DNA of 64,000 bases. Source: Burkholderiales bacterium GJ-E10 (GTDB taxonomy: Bacteria > Pseudomonadota > Gammaproteobacteria > Burkholderiales > Burkholderiaceae_F). Shown in pieces: positions 1 to 9,023 of this stretch (positions are counted from its first letter, which is position 1; every line of letters begins with the position of its first letter). The position numbers were made by a program, and so were the translations under genes. The DNA lies in contig AP014683.1 of NCBI GenBank assembly GCA_000828975.1, positions 3,212,550-3,276,549 of the forward strand, given 5' to 3'. Under the pieces are notes generated by a model. That model saw only the letters and a program-made list of their open reading frames with translations, ran no database searches and was not told where the DNA came from.

Positions 1-419
1 GTCAACAGGAAGTCGAGATGCCGATGGTGATTCAGCGCCGCTGCGCCGAGGGTGAAGGCGAGCAGGAGGAACGAGATCAACCAGGCAAGGCGCGCCCGCA
101 GGGCCAGGCCGGCCGACATCACGATCAGCCCGAGGGCGGCGAATACCGGGGGGAGGACGAGGAGGTCGGCGATCCGTACGAGTCCCTTGGCTTGCTCCGC
201 GTCCCGTAGCAGGGCGTGGAGCTGGGCCGAGTAGGGCCGCAGGAGCACCGCGCCGAGCGCGCAGTTGAACAGGGCGAGGACGATCGGAAGGCCGGCACGG
301 ACCCACCATCGGTGGACCGGCGCCACGATCGCGAGCACGGTCTCCCAGCGCACCCCGGCGGACGCGAATGCCGCCTCGATCCGGTTCCGGATCTTCAGTG
401 CCGCTCGTATTGCAACCAT
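1..419 (-). CDS. Partial integral membrane protein (N-terminal 139 aa)
   Basis: An open frame runs leftward from an ATG at 419 to the window edge without a stop, so only the N-terminal 139 residues are visible. After a charged start (MVAIRAALKIRNR) there are several hydrophobic stretches, around residues 42-60, 87-107 and 113-130, which predict at least three membrane helices. The start overlaps the last 25 bases of mrcA in another frame, so the two genes are probably cotranscribed. I do not recognise the family from this fragment; the N-terminal membrane half of a phosphatidylglycerol lysyltransferase-like protein is one possibility but cannot be supported. Confidence 0.55.
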   Translation of the reverse strand, partial: MVAIRAALKIRNRIEAAFASAGVRWETVLAIVAPVHRWWVRAGLPIVLALFNCALGAVLLRPYSAQLHALLRDAEQAKGLVRIADLLVLPPVFAALGLIVMSAGLALRARLAWLISFLLLAFTLGAAALNHHRHLDFLL

Positions 420-2812
420 TGCGACATGGCCGGGTTGGCCCCGGTCATCGCGGGGACGGAGCCCGGCGCCGGAGACGAGTCGTCGACGCCGATGCTGGCG
501 ATGCCGCCGTTGCCGGGTTGAAATTCCTGCAGGTAGACATCGCCGTTGACCTGGACCACGCCCGGCGGCATCGGACGCACGGTTTCCGGCACCCCCTTCA
601 GCATCCCGGCCATGTAGTCGATCCAGATCGGCAGGGCGAGGTCGCCGCCCGTTTCGTGCGCGCCGAGCGGCTTCGGTTGATCGAAGCCCACCCAGGACAC
701 GGCCACCGTGCCGCCGCCGTAGCCCGAGAACCACGCGTCATGCGACAGGTTCGTGGTCCCGGTTTTTCCGGCGATGTCGTCGCGATGGAGCACCGACGCG
801 CGCTTGGCGGTGCCGTACCGCGTGACGTCCTGCAGCAGGCTGTTCATCACGTAGTCGGTTCGGGCGTCGTACACCCGCGGCGCATTCTGTTCCGCGAGTT
901 CCGGATGCGCCTGCATGAGGACGTGGCCGGTTCCGTCGGTGACCCGCTGGATGAGGTAGGGATGCACGGCGTATCCGCCGTTGGCGATGATCGCGTACGC
1001 GCCCAGCTCCTGCCAGGGCGTGACCGCCCCGGCCCCGAGCGCCATGGTCAGGTACGCGGGGTTTCTGCCGGGGTCGAAGCCGAAGCGCTCGATGTACTTC
1101 TGGGCGTAATCCGGGCCGATGGCCTGCAGCACACGGATCGACACGAGGTTGCGCGATTCCGCCAGTCCTTCCCGCAACGTCATCGGTCCCTTGAAATCGG
1201 GCTCGTAGTCTTTGGGTTGCCACGGCGTGCTGCCGGTTTCCGCTGCCGGGATGATGAGCGGCGCATCGTTGACGAGGGTCGTGGTCATCACGCCCTTTTC
1301 GATCGCGGCGGAAAAGAGGAACGGCTTGATGCTGGAACCCGGTTGCCGCCAGGCCTGCGTCACATGATCGAACTTGTTCAGCCGAAAATCGAAGCCGCCG
1401 ACGAGCGCGCGCACCGCGCCGCTCCGGGCATCGGCGGCGACGAATGCCGCCTGCACCGCCGGCAGCTGCGTGATCGTCCAGTCGTCGTTGGCGCCGCGGG
1501 CGAGCCGGATGATCGAACCCGGCGTGATCCGGTGCGCGCGCGGCGCATGGCGCCGGAGCGCCGCGGCCACGAACTTCAGGCCGCCGCCCCGGATCTCGAC
1601 GGTCGAGCCGTCGGCTAGGCGGGCGCGCACGGCGCGCGGCCCGGCGGCGAGCACCACGGCGGCCGGAAAGCCGGGAACCTCGGGCGCCGCGGCGAGGGCC
1701 GCGGCGATGTACCGCTTGCGCGCCTTGTCGTCGGCTGGGGCGTCGAGGTCGACGTGGCGTTCCGGCCCGCGGTAGCCGCGCAGCCGGTCGTAGGCCAGCA
1801 CCTGCCGGCGCAAGGCGGCATAGGCCAGTGCCTGGGCACGGCTGTCGATCGTCGTGATGACGTTCAACCCGTACTCGTAGGCGTCCTCGTGATAGACGTT
1901 GGCGACCATCTGCCGGACCAGTTCCGCCGCGTACTCTGCATGAACCCCCGCATGGACTCCGGAAGCGGTGGTATTGGCGAAGGCGGCTTCGCTACCGCGG
2001 ACGGAGATCGGCTGTGCCATCGCGGCATCGTATGCCTTCCGGTCGATGTAGCCGTCCGCCAGCATGCGCCCGAGCACGTAGTGCTGGCGCGCGCGCGCGA
2101 ATTTCGGATTGACCTGCGGATTGCCGGTGCTGGGCGCCTTGGGCAGTTCGGCAAGCATGGCGCACTCCGCCAGCGAAAGCTTCGACAGCGGCTTGCCGAA
2201 ATACGTCTGCGCGGCGGCGGCGAATCCGTAGGCCCGCTGGCCGAGGTAGATCTGGTTGACGTAGATCTCGAGGATGCGGTCCTTGGACAGTTCCGATTCG
2301 ATCTTGACCGCCATCGCGATTTCATAAATCTTGCGCAGGTACGTCCGCTCGGAACTCAGGAAGAAGTTGCGCGCCACCTGCATCGTGATCGTGCTGGCGC
2401 CCTGGACCCGATGGCCGGACACGATGTCCGCGACCATCGCCCGCAGGATGCCGGCCGCATCGAAGCCGCCATGCTGATAGAAATTCGTGTCTTCCGCCGC
2501 AAGAATGGCTTCCTTGAGCGGCTTCGGGACGTCGCGGAGGGCGACGAACCGGCGCCGCTCTTCGCCGAACTCGCCCAGCAGGACGCCGTCGGCGCTCCAG
2601 ACGCGCAGCGGCAGCTTGGGCCGGTAATTGGTCAGCGCCTCGGTGGACGGGAGGCGGTGGTAGGCGAGTGCAAACAGCATCGCGCCGAGGAACGCCGCGC
2701 ACGCGGCGCCGGCTCCGATGACGACGACGAGAAAGCCGATCAGGCGCATGCCGGCGCCGGGGGTCCGCCGCGATGGGCCGGGGGCAGGACCTGCAGGTCG
2801 ATCCGATTTCAC
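395..2812 (-). CDS. mrcA: Penicillin-binding protein 1A (bifunctional class A PBP)
   Basis: This inner-membrane peptidoglycan synthase of 805 aa joins a glycosyltransferase to a transpeptidase. One N-terminal membrane helix (about residues 22-50) is followed by a GT51 domain with the EDTNFYQHGGFD catalytic motif, a middle OB-like region, and a transpeptidase domain with SSIKPFLF (catalytic Ser), SRN and KTGTT. The size fits the family. The start used is a GTG with no clear ribosome binding site; the Met at residue 22 (position 2749), just before the membrane helix, is an equally plausible start. The gene is transcribed away from pilM, the usual arrangement in beta- and gammaproteobacteria. 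Confidence 0.95.
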   Translation of the reverse strand: MKSDRPAGPAPGPSRRTPGAGMRLIGFLVVVIGAGAACAAFLGAMLFALAYHRLPSTEALTNYRPKLPLRVWSADGVLLGEFGEERRRFVALRDVPKPLKEAILAAEDTNFYQHGGFDAAGILRAMVADIVSGHRVQGASTITMQVARNFFLSSERTYLRKIYEIAMAVKIESELSKDRILEIYVNQIYLGQRAYGFAAAAQTYFGKPLSKLSLAECAMLAELPKAPSTGNPQVNPKFARARQHYVLGRMLADGYIDRKAYDAAMAQPISVRGSEAAFANTTASGVHAGVHAEYAAELVRQMVANVYHEDAYEYGLNVITTIDSRAQALAYAALRRQVLAYDRLRGYRGPERHVDLDAPADDKARKRYIAAALAAAPEVPGFPAAVVLAAGPRAVRARLADGSTVEIRGGGLKFVAAALRRHAPRAHRITPGSIIRLARGANDDWTITQLPAVQAAFVAADARSGAVRALVGGFDFRLNKFDHVTQAWRQPGSSIKPFLFSAAIEKGVMTTTLVNDAPLIIPAAETGSTPWQPKDYEPDFKGPMTLREGLAESRNLVSIRVLQAIGPDYAQKYIERFGFDPGRNPAYLTMALGAGAVTPWQELGAYAIIANGGYAVHPYLIQRVTDGTGHVLMQAHPELAEQNAPRVYDARTDYVMNSLLQDVTRYGTAKRASVLHRDDIAGKTGTTNLSHDAWFSGYGGGTVAVSWVGFDQPKPLGAHETGGDLALPIWIDYMAGMLKGVPETVRPMPPGVVQVNGDVYLQEFQPGNGGIASIGVDDSSPAPGSVPAMTGANPAMSQWLQYERH

Positions 2813-2833
2813 CGTGAATGCTTATTGACGATT

Positions 2834-2857
2834 AAAAAAAGCCGGACGCCGGCCTTT
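2834..2857 (-). terminator. Intrinsic terminator-like hairpin in the mrcA leader
   Basis: Read on the minus strand, GCCGG-CGT-CCGGC forms a short stem that A-U pairs can extend, and it is followed directly by seven T. It lies between the only good -10 box and the mrcA start codon, so it is either an attenuator or the end of a very short RNA. On the plus strand it ends in only three T. Confidence 0.5.
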
Positions 2858-2883
2858 CGCCTGACGGCGAGGAGTGGTCGACG

Positions 2884-2889
2884 ATTATA
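2884..2889 (-). promoter_or_regulatory. Candidate sigma-70 -10 box upstream of mrcA
   Basis: The minus strand reads TATAAT, a perfect -10 hexamer, 72 bases upstream of the mrcA start. The -35 position at 17-bp spacing reads ACAAGC, which is poor. A transcript from here would cross the hairpin at 2834-2857 before reaching mrcA. Confidence 0.4.
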
Positions 2890-2983
2890 GGCGGGCGCCG
2901 ATCATCGCTTGTGCAGGACAAAATTGCACCGCTTTTCGCGCCGGAGTACCGGAAACGTGCCACTCATCGACCGTTTGCAGGGC

Positions 2984-3012
2984 TTGGCTGCGGGAATTGC
3001 CCTTGCTACGAT
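2984..3012 (+). promoter_or_regulatory. Candidate sigma-70 promoter for pilMNOPQ
   Basis: TTGGCT (2984-2989) and TACGAT (3007-3012) are separated by 17 bases and lie about 170 bases upstream of the pilM start. Each hexamer matches the consensus at four of six positions. The call rests on sequence resemblance only. The 370-base mrcA-pilM gap holds no gene that I can support. Confidence 0.3.
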
Positions 3013-3182
3013 TTCGAGCGTCATCTTCAAAAAGGATGGTAACTTCCCGGATTGTAAGGAAAATGCCGGGCGGCGCTCCGAAGCAGGTCTCGGCGTGTCT
3101 ATGACAATGCATTGAAATTCCAGAGGAAACCTGGCGGGCGCTTCGCCGACGCGGGTTTGCCGGTCTGAAGGGGAGCGCCGCT

Positions 3183-4262
3183 TTGGCCTTCGAATTGCCG
3201 TTTTTTTCGTCCAAGACGCCGCCGCTGATCGGGCTCGACGTCGGCTCGTCGAGCATCAAGCTCGTCGAGCTGGCGGATGCGGGGGATGGGGTGGTGCGCC
3301 TGGAGCGGTATGCCGTCGAGCCGATCCCGCGTGGCGCCGTCGTCGACGGCAATATCGACAAGATCGACGTGGTCGCCGACGCGGTGCGGCGCGCTTGGCG
3401 GCGGTCCGGCACGCGGATCAAGAACGTCGCCATGGCCCTCCCGACCTCGGCCGTCATCACCAAGCGCATCGCGCTTCCCGGCAACCTCCGGGAAGAAGAG
3501 ATGGAGATGCAGGTCGAGAGCGAGGCAAACCAGTACATTCCGTTTGCCCTCGACGAGGTCAGCCTCGATTTCCAGGTGCTGGGGTCGATTCCCAACTCCC
3601 CGGAAGACGTCGAAGTGCTGATCGCCGCCTCGCGCAAGGAGAAGGTCGAGGACCGTCTGGCGGTGGTGCAGGCCGCCGGACTCAATCCGCTGGTGGTCGA
3701 CGTCGAATCCTTCGCATCCCGGGCGGCGCTGGAGCGGTTGATCGGACAGCTTCCCAACCAGGGGGAGGGTCTGGTCATTGCCGTGTTCTACATCGGCGCC
3801 AACACCACCGGCGTGAGCGTCATGCTGGATGGCGAGGCGATCTACGAACGCGAGCAGCCGTTCGGCGGGCAGCAGCTCACCGGCGACATCTCTCGCGCGT
3901 ATGGCATTCCGGCCGAAGAAGCCGAACAGAAAAAGCGCAGCGGCGACCTCCCCGCCAATTATGAGGACGAGGTCCTCAAGCCGTTCGTCGATTCGGCGAC
4001 GACGGAGATCACGCGAGCCCTGCAGTTCTTCTTCACCTCGACGCCATACACGCGCGTGGATCAGATCATGCTGGCGGGCGGCTCTTCCGTGCTGGCGGGA
4101 CTTCCCGAAGCGCTGATGGAGCGCGCCCAGGTGCCGACCTCGGTCATTTCGCCCTTCAAGGGGATGGAGCTGTCGCCGAACATCCGGGAGCGCCAACTGC
4201 GCCTCGATGCCCCGGCGCTGCTCACGCCCTGCGGATTGGCGATGCGGAGATTCGACAAGTGA
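3183..4262 (+). CDS. pilM: Type IV pilus inner-membrane assembly protein PilM
   Basis: PilM is a cytoplasmic actin-like ATPase-fold protein that binds the N-terminal tail of PilN and links the alignment complex to the pilus motor. The 359-aa product shows the phosphate-binding motif LIGLDVGSSSIKLVEL near the N terminus and a second nucleotide-site motif, MLAGGSSVLAGLPE, near residue 295. The start is a TTG preceded by a purine-rich AGGGGAG site about 8 bases upstream, and no in-frame ATG gives a better N terminus. It is the first gene of pilMNOPQ and overlaps pilN by four bases (GTGA), so translation is likely coupled. Confidence 0.95.
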   Translation: MAFELPFFSSKTPPLIGLDVGSSSIKLVELADAGDGVVRLERYAVEPIPRGAVVDGNIDKIDVVADAVRRAWRRSGTRIKNVAMALPTSAVITKRIALPGNLREEEMEMQVESEANQYIPFALDEVSLDFQVLGSIPNSPEDVEVLIAASRKEKVEDRLAVVQAAGLNPLVVDVESFASRAALERLIGQLPNQGEGLVIAVFYIGANTTGVSVMLDGEAIYEREQPFGGQQLTGDISRAYGIPAEEAEQKKRSGDLPANYEDEVLKPFVDSATTEITRALQFFFTSTPYTRVDQIMLAGGSSVLAGLPEALMERAQVPTSVISPFKGMELSPNIRERQLRLDAPALLTPCGLAMRRFDK

Positions 4263-4879
4263 CCATCCGCATCAACCTGCTGCCGCATCGCGAGGAACGG
4301 CGGAAACGCCAGAAGAACCTTTTTTTCGCGATGACGGGCGTCAGCGCGCTGGCGGGGGCCGCGCTCGTGCTGTTCGGGTGGGTTGTGCTCGACGGCTACG
4401 TCAGCGCGCAGCGCAACCGCAACGAGATCATTTCCCGCGCCAATGCCCGCCTCGACATCCAGATCCACGAGATCGCATCGCTGCGTCGTGATCTCGCGTC
4501 CCTGCGGGCCCGGGAGAAGGCGGTCGAAGACCTGCAGTCGGGGCGCAATGAACCGGTATACCTGTTCGGCGAACTGACGCGGCTGACACCGGATGGAGTT
4601 TTCCTTCGGTCGATCGACGAGCACGGCAACCAGGTGCGGGTGGAGGGCTGGGCGGCGTCGAACGAACGCGTTTCGGAGTACCTGCGCAATCTGCAGGACA
4701 ATGGACGCTTCGTGGAGCGCCCGCAGCTCATCGAGATCCGGGTTGCGGCCCAGGGGCCGAAAGGCATTCCCCGGCGCGTATTCGAGTTCTCGCTCGAATT
4801 TTTGATGAAAAAGCCCAGCCACTCCACCACCGGCACCACGCCGGCGGGCGCCGCGCCGACGCGTGCGGCGAAGGCGTGA
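4259..4879 (+). CDS. pilN: Type IV pilus assembly protein PilN
   Basis: PilN is a bitopic inner-membrane protein of the pilus alignment subcomplex. The 206-aa product begins with the conserved cytoplasmic tail ending INLLPHREERR, which binds PilM. It then has one membrane helix (about residues 22-44) and a periplasmic coiled-coil plus ferredoxin-like domain that pairs with PilO. The C terminus is a low-complexity Ser/Thr/Ala tail. The GTG start overlaps the pilM stop codon. Confidence 0.93.
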   Translation: MTIRINLLPHREERRKRQKNLFFAMTGVSALAGAALVLFGWVVLDGYVSAQRNRNEIISRANARLDIQIHEIASLRRDLASLRAREKAVEDLQSGRNEPVYLFGELTRLTPDGVFLRSIDEHGNQVRVEGWAASNERVSEYLRNLQDNGRFVERPQLIEIRVAAQGPKGIPRRVFEFSLEFLMKKPSHSTTGTTPAGAAPTRAAKA

Positions 4880-4907
4880 CGGGCGGACTGCGACACGGGC
4901 GACGACC

Positions 4908-5555
4908 ATGGCGATCAAGATTCCCGTATCGGACATCACGGCCAAATTCCAGGGCCTTACGCTCGAGAACGTCGGCACCTGGCCGCTGCTCCCGCGCGCC
5001 ACCCTGTGGGCGGCCCTGGTTCTGGTGTGTGCGTTGGTGGGCTATTTCGCGCTCTGGAGCGGGCAGTTGGCCCAGCTCGACCAGTTGCGCCAGCAGGAGG
5101 TTTCCCTCAAGGAGCAGTACCGCTACAAGCTCGCGCAGGCGATCAACCTCGATGACCTGCGGCGCCAGAAGGAGCAGGTCGGACAGTATGTCCTGATGCT
5201 CGAGAAGCAGTTGCCGAGCAAGGCGGAGATGGACGCACTGCTGTCCGACATCAACCAGGCGGGGATCGGTCGCGGATTGCAGTTCGAGTTGTTTCGCCCG
5301 GGACGGGTGGTGGTGCGCGACTACTACGCGGAGCTGCCGATCGCGATCCGTCTATCGGGACGCTATGACGATCTGGGCGCATTCGCGACCGACATCGCCG
5401 ATCTTCCCCGCATCGTCACGCTCAACGACATCAAGTTGCGGACGAACAAGGACATGACGCTGACGCTCGATGCGACGGCGAAGACCTACCGGTATCTGGA
5501 CGAAGAAGAGCTGGCGGCGCGCCGCCGTACGCGGATGAAGGGCAGGCGGAAATGA
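4908..5555 (+). CDS. pilO: Type IV pilus assembly protein PilO
   Basis: PilO is the partner of PilN in the periplasmic alignment complex. The 215-aa product has a cytoplasmic N terminus (MAIKIPVSDITAKF), a membrane helix at about residues 30-50, a coiled coil rich in Gln and Leu, and a periplasmic domain. I chose the ATG at 4908, 28 bases after pilN, because it gives the family-like N terminus. A GTG at 4863 is in frame but would add an Arg-rich stretch and overlap pilN. The stop overlaps the pilP start (ATGA). Confidence 0.92.
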   Translation: MAIKIPVSDITAKFQGLTLENVGTWPLLPRATLWAALVLVCALVGYFALWSGQLAQLDQLRQQEVSLKEQYRYKLAQAINLDDLRRQKEQVGQYVLMLEKQLPSKAEMDALLSDINQAGIGRGLQFELFRPGRVVVRDYYAELPIAIRLSGRYDDLGAFATDIADLPRIVTLNDIKLRTNKDMTLTLDATAKTYRYLDEEELAARRRTRMKGRRK

Positions 5556-6127
5556 ACGGGGTTGCGACAGGCGCCGTAGTCGTTCGCGGCTGGCGGTGGG
5601 GAATCGTCGCGGTTGTCGTGGCCGCGCTGGCTGCTTGCGGGCTTTCGGACGAAGCCGAGATCCGGCAGTGGATGGCCGACCAGCGGAAAACCATCCATCC
5701 GATGATGCAGAAGGTCGCGGAGCCCATCCCGTTCACACCGTACTCGTACGACCCGCATGGCCGGGTCGATCCGTTCAATCCGCAGAAGATCCTGATGACC
5801 ATGACCCAGGACCGCATCCGCGGCGTGGCGAGCGGATTGCGGCCGGACCTGTCGCGCCGCCGTGAGCCGCTCGAGGCGTATGCGCTCGATCAGATCCGGA
5901 TGGTGGGAATGATGCGGGAGGGCAACGACAACGTCGCTCTCCTGGAGGCGAACGGGACGGTGCATCTCGTCCATGTCGGGAACTACATCGGCCAGAACTT
6001 CGGCCGGATCACCCGCGTTTCGGAAACGGAAGTCGATTTGAGGGAACTGTACCAGGACGCCGCAGGCGAATGGGAGGAACGTCCTCAAAAGCTGGAGCTG
6101 CAAATGGCCAGCGCCCAAGGGAGCTAG
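5552..6127 (+). CDS. pilP: Type IV pilus lipoprotein PilP
   Basis: PilP is an inner-membrane-anchored lipoprotein that connects PilN/PilO to the secretin PilQ. The 191-aa product has a hydrophobic signal sequence ending in the lipobox LAAC (Cys at about residue 29), a proline-rich linker containing PFTPYSYDPHGRVDPFNPQ, and a C-terminal beta domain with the HVGNYIGQNFGRI motif typical of PilP. It overlaps pilO by four bases, and the pilQ start follows 2 bases after its stop. Confidence 0.94.
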   Translation: MNGVATGAVVVRGWRWGIVAVVVAALAACGLSDEAEIRQWMADQRKTIHPMMQKVAEPIPFTPYSYDPHGRVDPFNPQKILMTMTQDRIRGVASGLRPDLSRRREPLEAYALDQIRMVGMMREGNDNVALLEANGTVHLVHVGNYIGQNFGRITRVSETEVDLRELYQDAAGEWEERPQKLELQMASAQGS

Positions 6128-6129
6128 TG

Positions 6130-8370
6130 ATGACGGTTGCAAATCTGCGCGGTATTCCATCAAAAATTCGCAGCCTGCTGGCCTGCGGCATCGCGCTGTC
6201 GGTGGTGCTCGGCAGTGCCCAGGCCCAGGTTTCGGGCGGCGCCGCCGCGGAAGCCGCAGCCGGAAACAGCGTGCAGTCGGTCAGCGCCACGCGGACCGGC
6301 GCCGGGGTGTTCCTGACCATCCGCATGCAGAAGCCGGTCACCGCGGTTCCCCGGAACTTTTCGGTCATGCGACCGGCGCGGATCGCATTGGATCTGATGG
6401 GGGCGACCAACGGCCTCGGGCACAACGCCGTGACCATCGACCAGGGGAACCTGCGCTCGGTCGACGTGGTACAGGCCGAGGGGCGGACCCGCATCGTGCT
6501 GAACCTGGTCCGGTCGGTCGCATATACGGTTTCGGCGAACGGGAATACCGTGCTGGTTGCGCTGGGCAATGTCAACGAAACCGCGCCGACGTTCCCCGCA
6601 GCTCCCGTGGCCGCCTCGGGTACGCCGGCAGCCACGCCGTCCGGCGCGACCGCGGCCGTGGCCAAGGAGGCGCGCACCATCCGCGCACTGGACTTCCGGC
6701 GCGGGGCCAACGGCGAAGGCCGGGTGGTCGTCGATCTCAGCGATCCCAATACCGCGGTCGACATTCGCCAGAAGGGCAAGAATGTCGTCGTCGACTTCGA
6801 CGGCACCGCGATTCCGGATTCGCTGCGCCGCCGCCTCGATGTGACCGATTTCGGCACGCCGGTCGCACGGGTGACCGCGAGCCAGAGCGGCGGCAATGCG
6901 CAGCTCGTCATCGAAGGGCGCGGATTGTGGGAGCAGGATGCGTACCAGAGCGACAACCAGTTTGTCGTCGAGTTGAAGCCGGTGCATCCGAACCCGACCC
7001 AGCTCTTCCCAGGGCAAGGCAAGGGGTATCACGGGCAGCGTCTTTCACTCAACTTTCAGAACGTCGATGTGCGCTCGCTGTTGCAGGTGATCGCCGATTT
7101 CACGAACCTGAACATCATCACCAGCGATTCGGTTCATGGCACCATCACCTTGCGCCTCAAGGACGTTCCCTGGGATCAGGCCCTGGACATCATCCTGCAG
7201 AGCAAGGGCCTGGGCATGCGCAAGAACGGCAACGTCATCCTGATCGCGCCGCGCGAGGAACTGGCGCTGAAGGAAAAGCAGACGCTGGAAGCGCAGAGCC
7301 AGATCGAGGCGCTCGAGCCCGTACGGGCGGAGAGCTTTGTGCTCAACTACGCCAGGGCGCTCGACGTCCAGAACCTGCTGATGGGGCGGAGTGGCGGCGC
7401 ATCGGGAGGTGGCATGGGCGGCAAAGGATTGCTGTCCAAGCGCGGCAGCGTGGTGCTCGATACGCGCACCAACCAGCTCTTCGTGCAGGACATCCCGGAG
7501 CGGCTCGATGAAATCCGCCGGCTGATCGCGCGGATCGACGTCCCGACGCGTCAGGTGATGATCGAGGCGCGCATCGTCGAGGCGCAGGATACGTTCAGCC
7601 AGGACATCGGTTCCCGGCTGGGCATCGTGCACTCGGGGCCGACCTCCTGGGTCAACGGTGGCGCGGGTTCCACGTACACCACCGGCACCGGCGCCGCCGC
7701 AGCCGGCGGCCTCAACACCATGACGGTCGGAACGACCACCATCACCAACCCGAACTTCGTCAATCTTCCGGCGGCGTCTCAAAACGGCTTCAATCCTGGC
7801 GTGATCGGTCTTACCCTGTTCGACCGTTCGATCTCCAATCTGCTCAATCTCGAACTTTCGGCGCTCGAGGTCGATGGTCAGGCGAACGACATCGCCAGCC
7901 CGCGCGTCGTCACGGCCAACAACGTCAAGGCCACCATCATGCAGGGCACCCAGATTCCGTATCAGACGGTGTCGGCGGGCGGCGGCATCGGGATGGTCCA
8001 GTTCCAGAATGCCGTGTTGAGCCTGGAGGTGACACCGCAGATCACTCCCGACGGCGATGTGTTCCTGACCGTGAAGGTGCACAAGGACACGCCCAATCCG
8101 GCGGTGAGCAGTGCCGCCGGCGTGGCGATCGACACGAAGAGCGTGGACACCCAGGTCCTGGTGCAGAACGGCGGCACGGTGGTGATCGGCGGCATCTTCG
8201 AGAAGACGCAGACCATCACGACCACCAAGATCCCCTTCCTGGGCGATCTGCCGTACGTCGGCATCTTCTTCCGCGACCGGGCCAAGACCAACAACCGGAC
8301 CGAGCTGCTGATCTTCATCACGCCGCGCGTGATCTCGCAGCAGATGGATCAGGCGGCAGCGCAGATGTGA
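6130..8370 (+). CDS. pilQ: Type IV pilus outer-membrane secretin PilQ
   Basis: PilQ forms the outer-membrane gate for the pilus. The 746-aa protein has a signal peptide (cleavage after about residue 33, AQA), two AMIN-type domains that bind peptidoglycan (about residues 40-140 and 190-290), STN/N0 and N1 domains starting near SLNFQNVDVRSLL, and a C-terminal secretin domain ending VISQQMDQ. The glycine-rich stretch GGASGGGMGGKG lies between N1 and the secretin core. I chose the ATG at 6130, which has AGGGAG about 8 bases upstream inside the pilP end; a longer in-frame start at 6070 would overlap pilP. Confidence 0.95.
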   Translation: MTVANLRGIPSKIRSLLACGIALSVVLGSAQAQVSGGAAAEAAAGNSVQSVSATRTGAGVFLTIRMQKPVTAVPRNFSVMRPARIALDLMGATNGLGHNAVTIDQGNLRSVDVVQAEGRTRIVLNLVRSVAYTVSANGNTVLVALGNVNETAPTFPAAPVAASGTPAATPSGATAAVAKEARTIRALDFRRGANGEGRVVVDLSDPNTAVDIRQKGKNVVVDFDGTAIPDSLRRRLDVTDFGTPVARVTASQSGGNAQLVIEGRGLWEQDAYQSDNQFVVELKPVHPNPTQLFPGQGKGYHGQRLSLNFQNVDVRSLLQVIADFTNLNIITSDSVHGTITLRLKDVPWDQALDIILQSKGLGMRKNGNVILIAPREELALKEKQTLEAQSQIEALEPVRAESFVLNYARALDVQNLLMGRSGGASGGGMGGKGLLSKRGSVVLDTRTNQLFVQDIPERLDEIRRLIARIDVPTRQVMIEARIVEAQDTFSQDIGSRLGIVHSGPTSWVNGGAGSTYTTGTGAAAAGGLNTMTVGTTTITNPNFVNLPAASQNGFNPGVIGLTLFDRSISNLLNLELSALEVDGQANDIASPRVVTANNVKATIMQGTQIPYQTVSAGGGIGMVQFQNAVLSLEVTPQITPDGDVFLTVKVHKDTPNPAVSSAAGVAIDTKSVDTQVLVQNGGTVVIGGIFEKTQTITTTKIPFLGDLPYVGIFFRDRAKTNNRTELLIFITPRVISQQMDQAAAQM

Positions 8371-8375
8371 CCCCC

Positions 8376-8395
8376 CGCCCCCGGTAGCGGGGGCG
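8376..8395 (+). terminator. GC hairpin after pilQ
   Basis: CGCCCCCG and CGGGGGCG form a perfect 8-bp stem around GTAG, five bases after the pilQ stop. No T tract follows, so it may stabilise the transcript end or act with Rho rather than be a classic intrinsic terminator. Confidence 0.4.
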
Positions 8396-8437
8396 CGGGC
8401 GGACATCCTTTCCGGAACCCAAGGTCACGGCGGCGTC

Positions 8438-8986
8438 TTGCAGCAGCATTCCCCCATTCTGGCGGCGGCGGACGCGCCGCTCTTCCTGATCGGCATGATG
8501 GGCGCCGGCAAGACTACGGTCGGCCGCCTCCTCGCCTCGGCGCTGGGGTATACGTTTGTCGATGCCGATGCCGAACTGGAATCGCGCGCGGGCGTGCGCA
8601 TCGCGACGATTTTCGAACTGGAGGGAGAAGAAGGGTTTCGCGATCGCGAAGAGCATCTTCTCCAGGAATTGACGGCGCGCCGGGGAATCGTCCTGGCAAC
8701 CGGTGGCGGCGCCGTGCTGCGGCCTGCCAATCGGGCGTGTCTGCGCGATCGCGGGGTCGTCGTGTTCCTCGACGCGAGTCCGGAGGAAATCCTGCGCCGC
8801 ACCCGCCAGGACACCCATCGCCCGCTGCTCGCCAGCGCCGACGGGGACCGGCGCGCGCGCATCGAATCCTTGCTCGAAGCGCGCATGCCGCTCTACCGCG
8901 AGACGGCACACCGGACCTTTTCATCGGCCCCGGGAAATCCCAAGCGCCTGGTGGAGACGATCCTGGCCGAATTGCGCAAGGGCTGA
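8438..8986 (+). CDS. aroK: Shikimate kinase
   Basis: This cytoplasmic enzyme phosphorylates shikimate to shikimate 3-phosphate in aromatic amino acid synthesis. The 182-aa product has a Walker A motif MMGAGKTTVGRLL at about residues 26-38, the shikimate-binding DADAELE region, a GGGA motif (ATGGGAVLR) and an LID-like TRQDTHRPLL segment. The start is a TTG because no ATG or GTG lies upstream in frame before the P-loop, so the exact N terminus is uncertain. The pilQ-aroK-aroB order is conserved in proteobacteria. Confidence 0.93.
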   Translation: MQQHSPILAAADAPLFLIGMMGAGKTTVGRLLASALGYTFVDADAELESRAGVRIATIFELEGEEGFRDREEHLLQELTARRGIVLATGGGAVLRPANRACLRDRGVVVFLDASPEEILRRTRQDTHRPLLASADGDRRARIESLLEARMPLYRETAHRTFSSAPGNPKRLVETILAELRKG

Positions 8987-9023
8987 AATGTTGTTGCGGG
9001 CGCGCAACCCGTACAATGCCGCC

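Noticed and set aside
1..521. Several plus-strand frames at the left edge
   Set aside because: They are antisense to mrcA and to the leftward membrane protein gene and have low-complexity, Arg-rich products.
4863..4907. Longer PilO N terminus from a GTG at 4863
   Set aside because: It adds an Arg-rich stretch not typical of PilO and overlaps pilN, while the ATG at 4908 gives the expected start.
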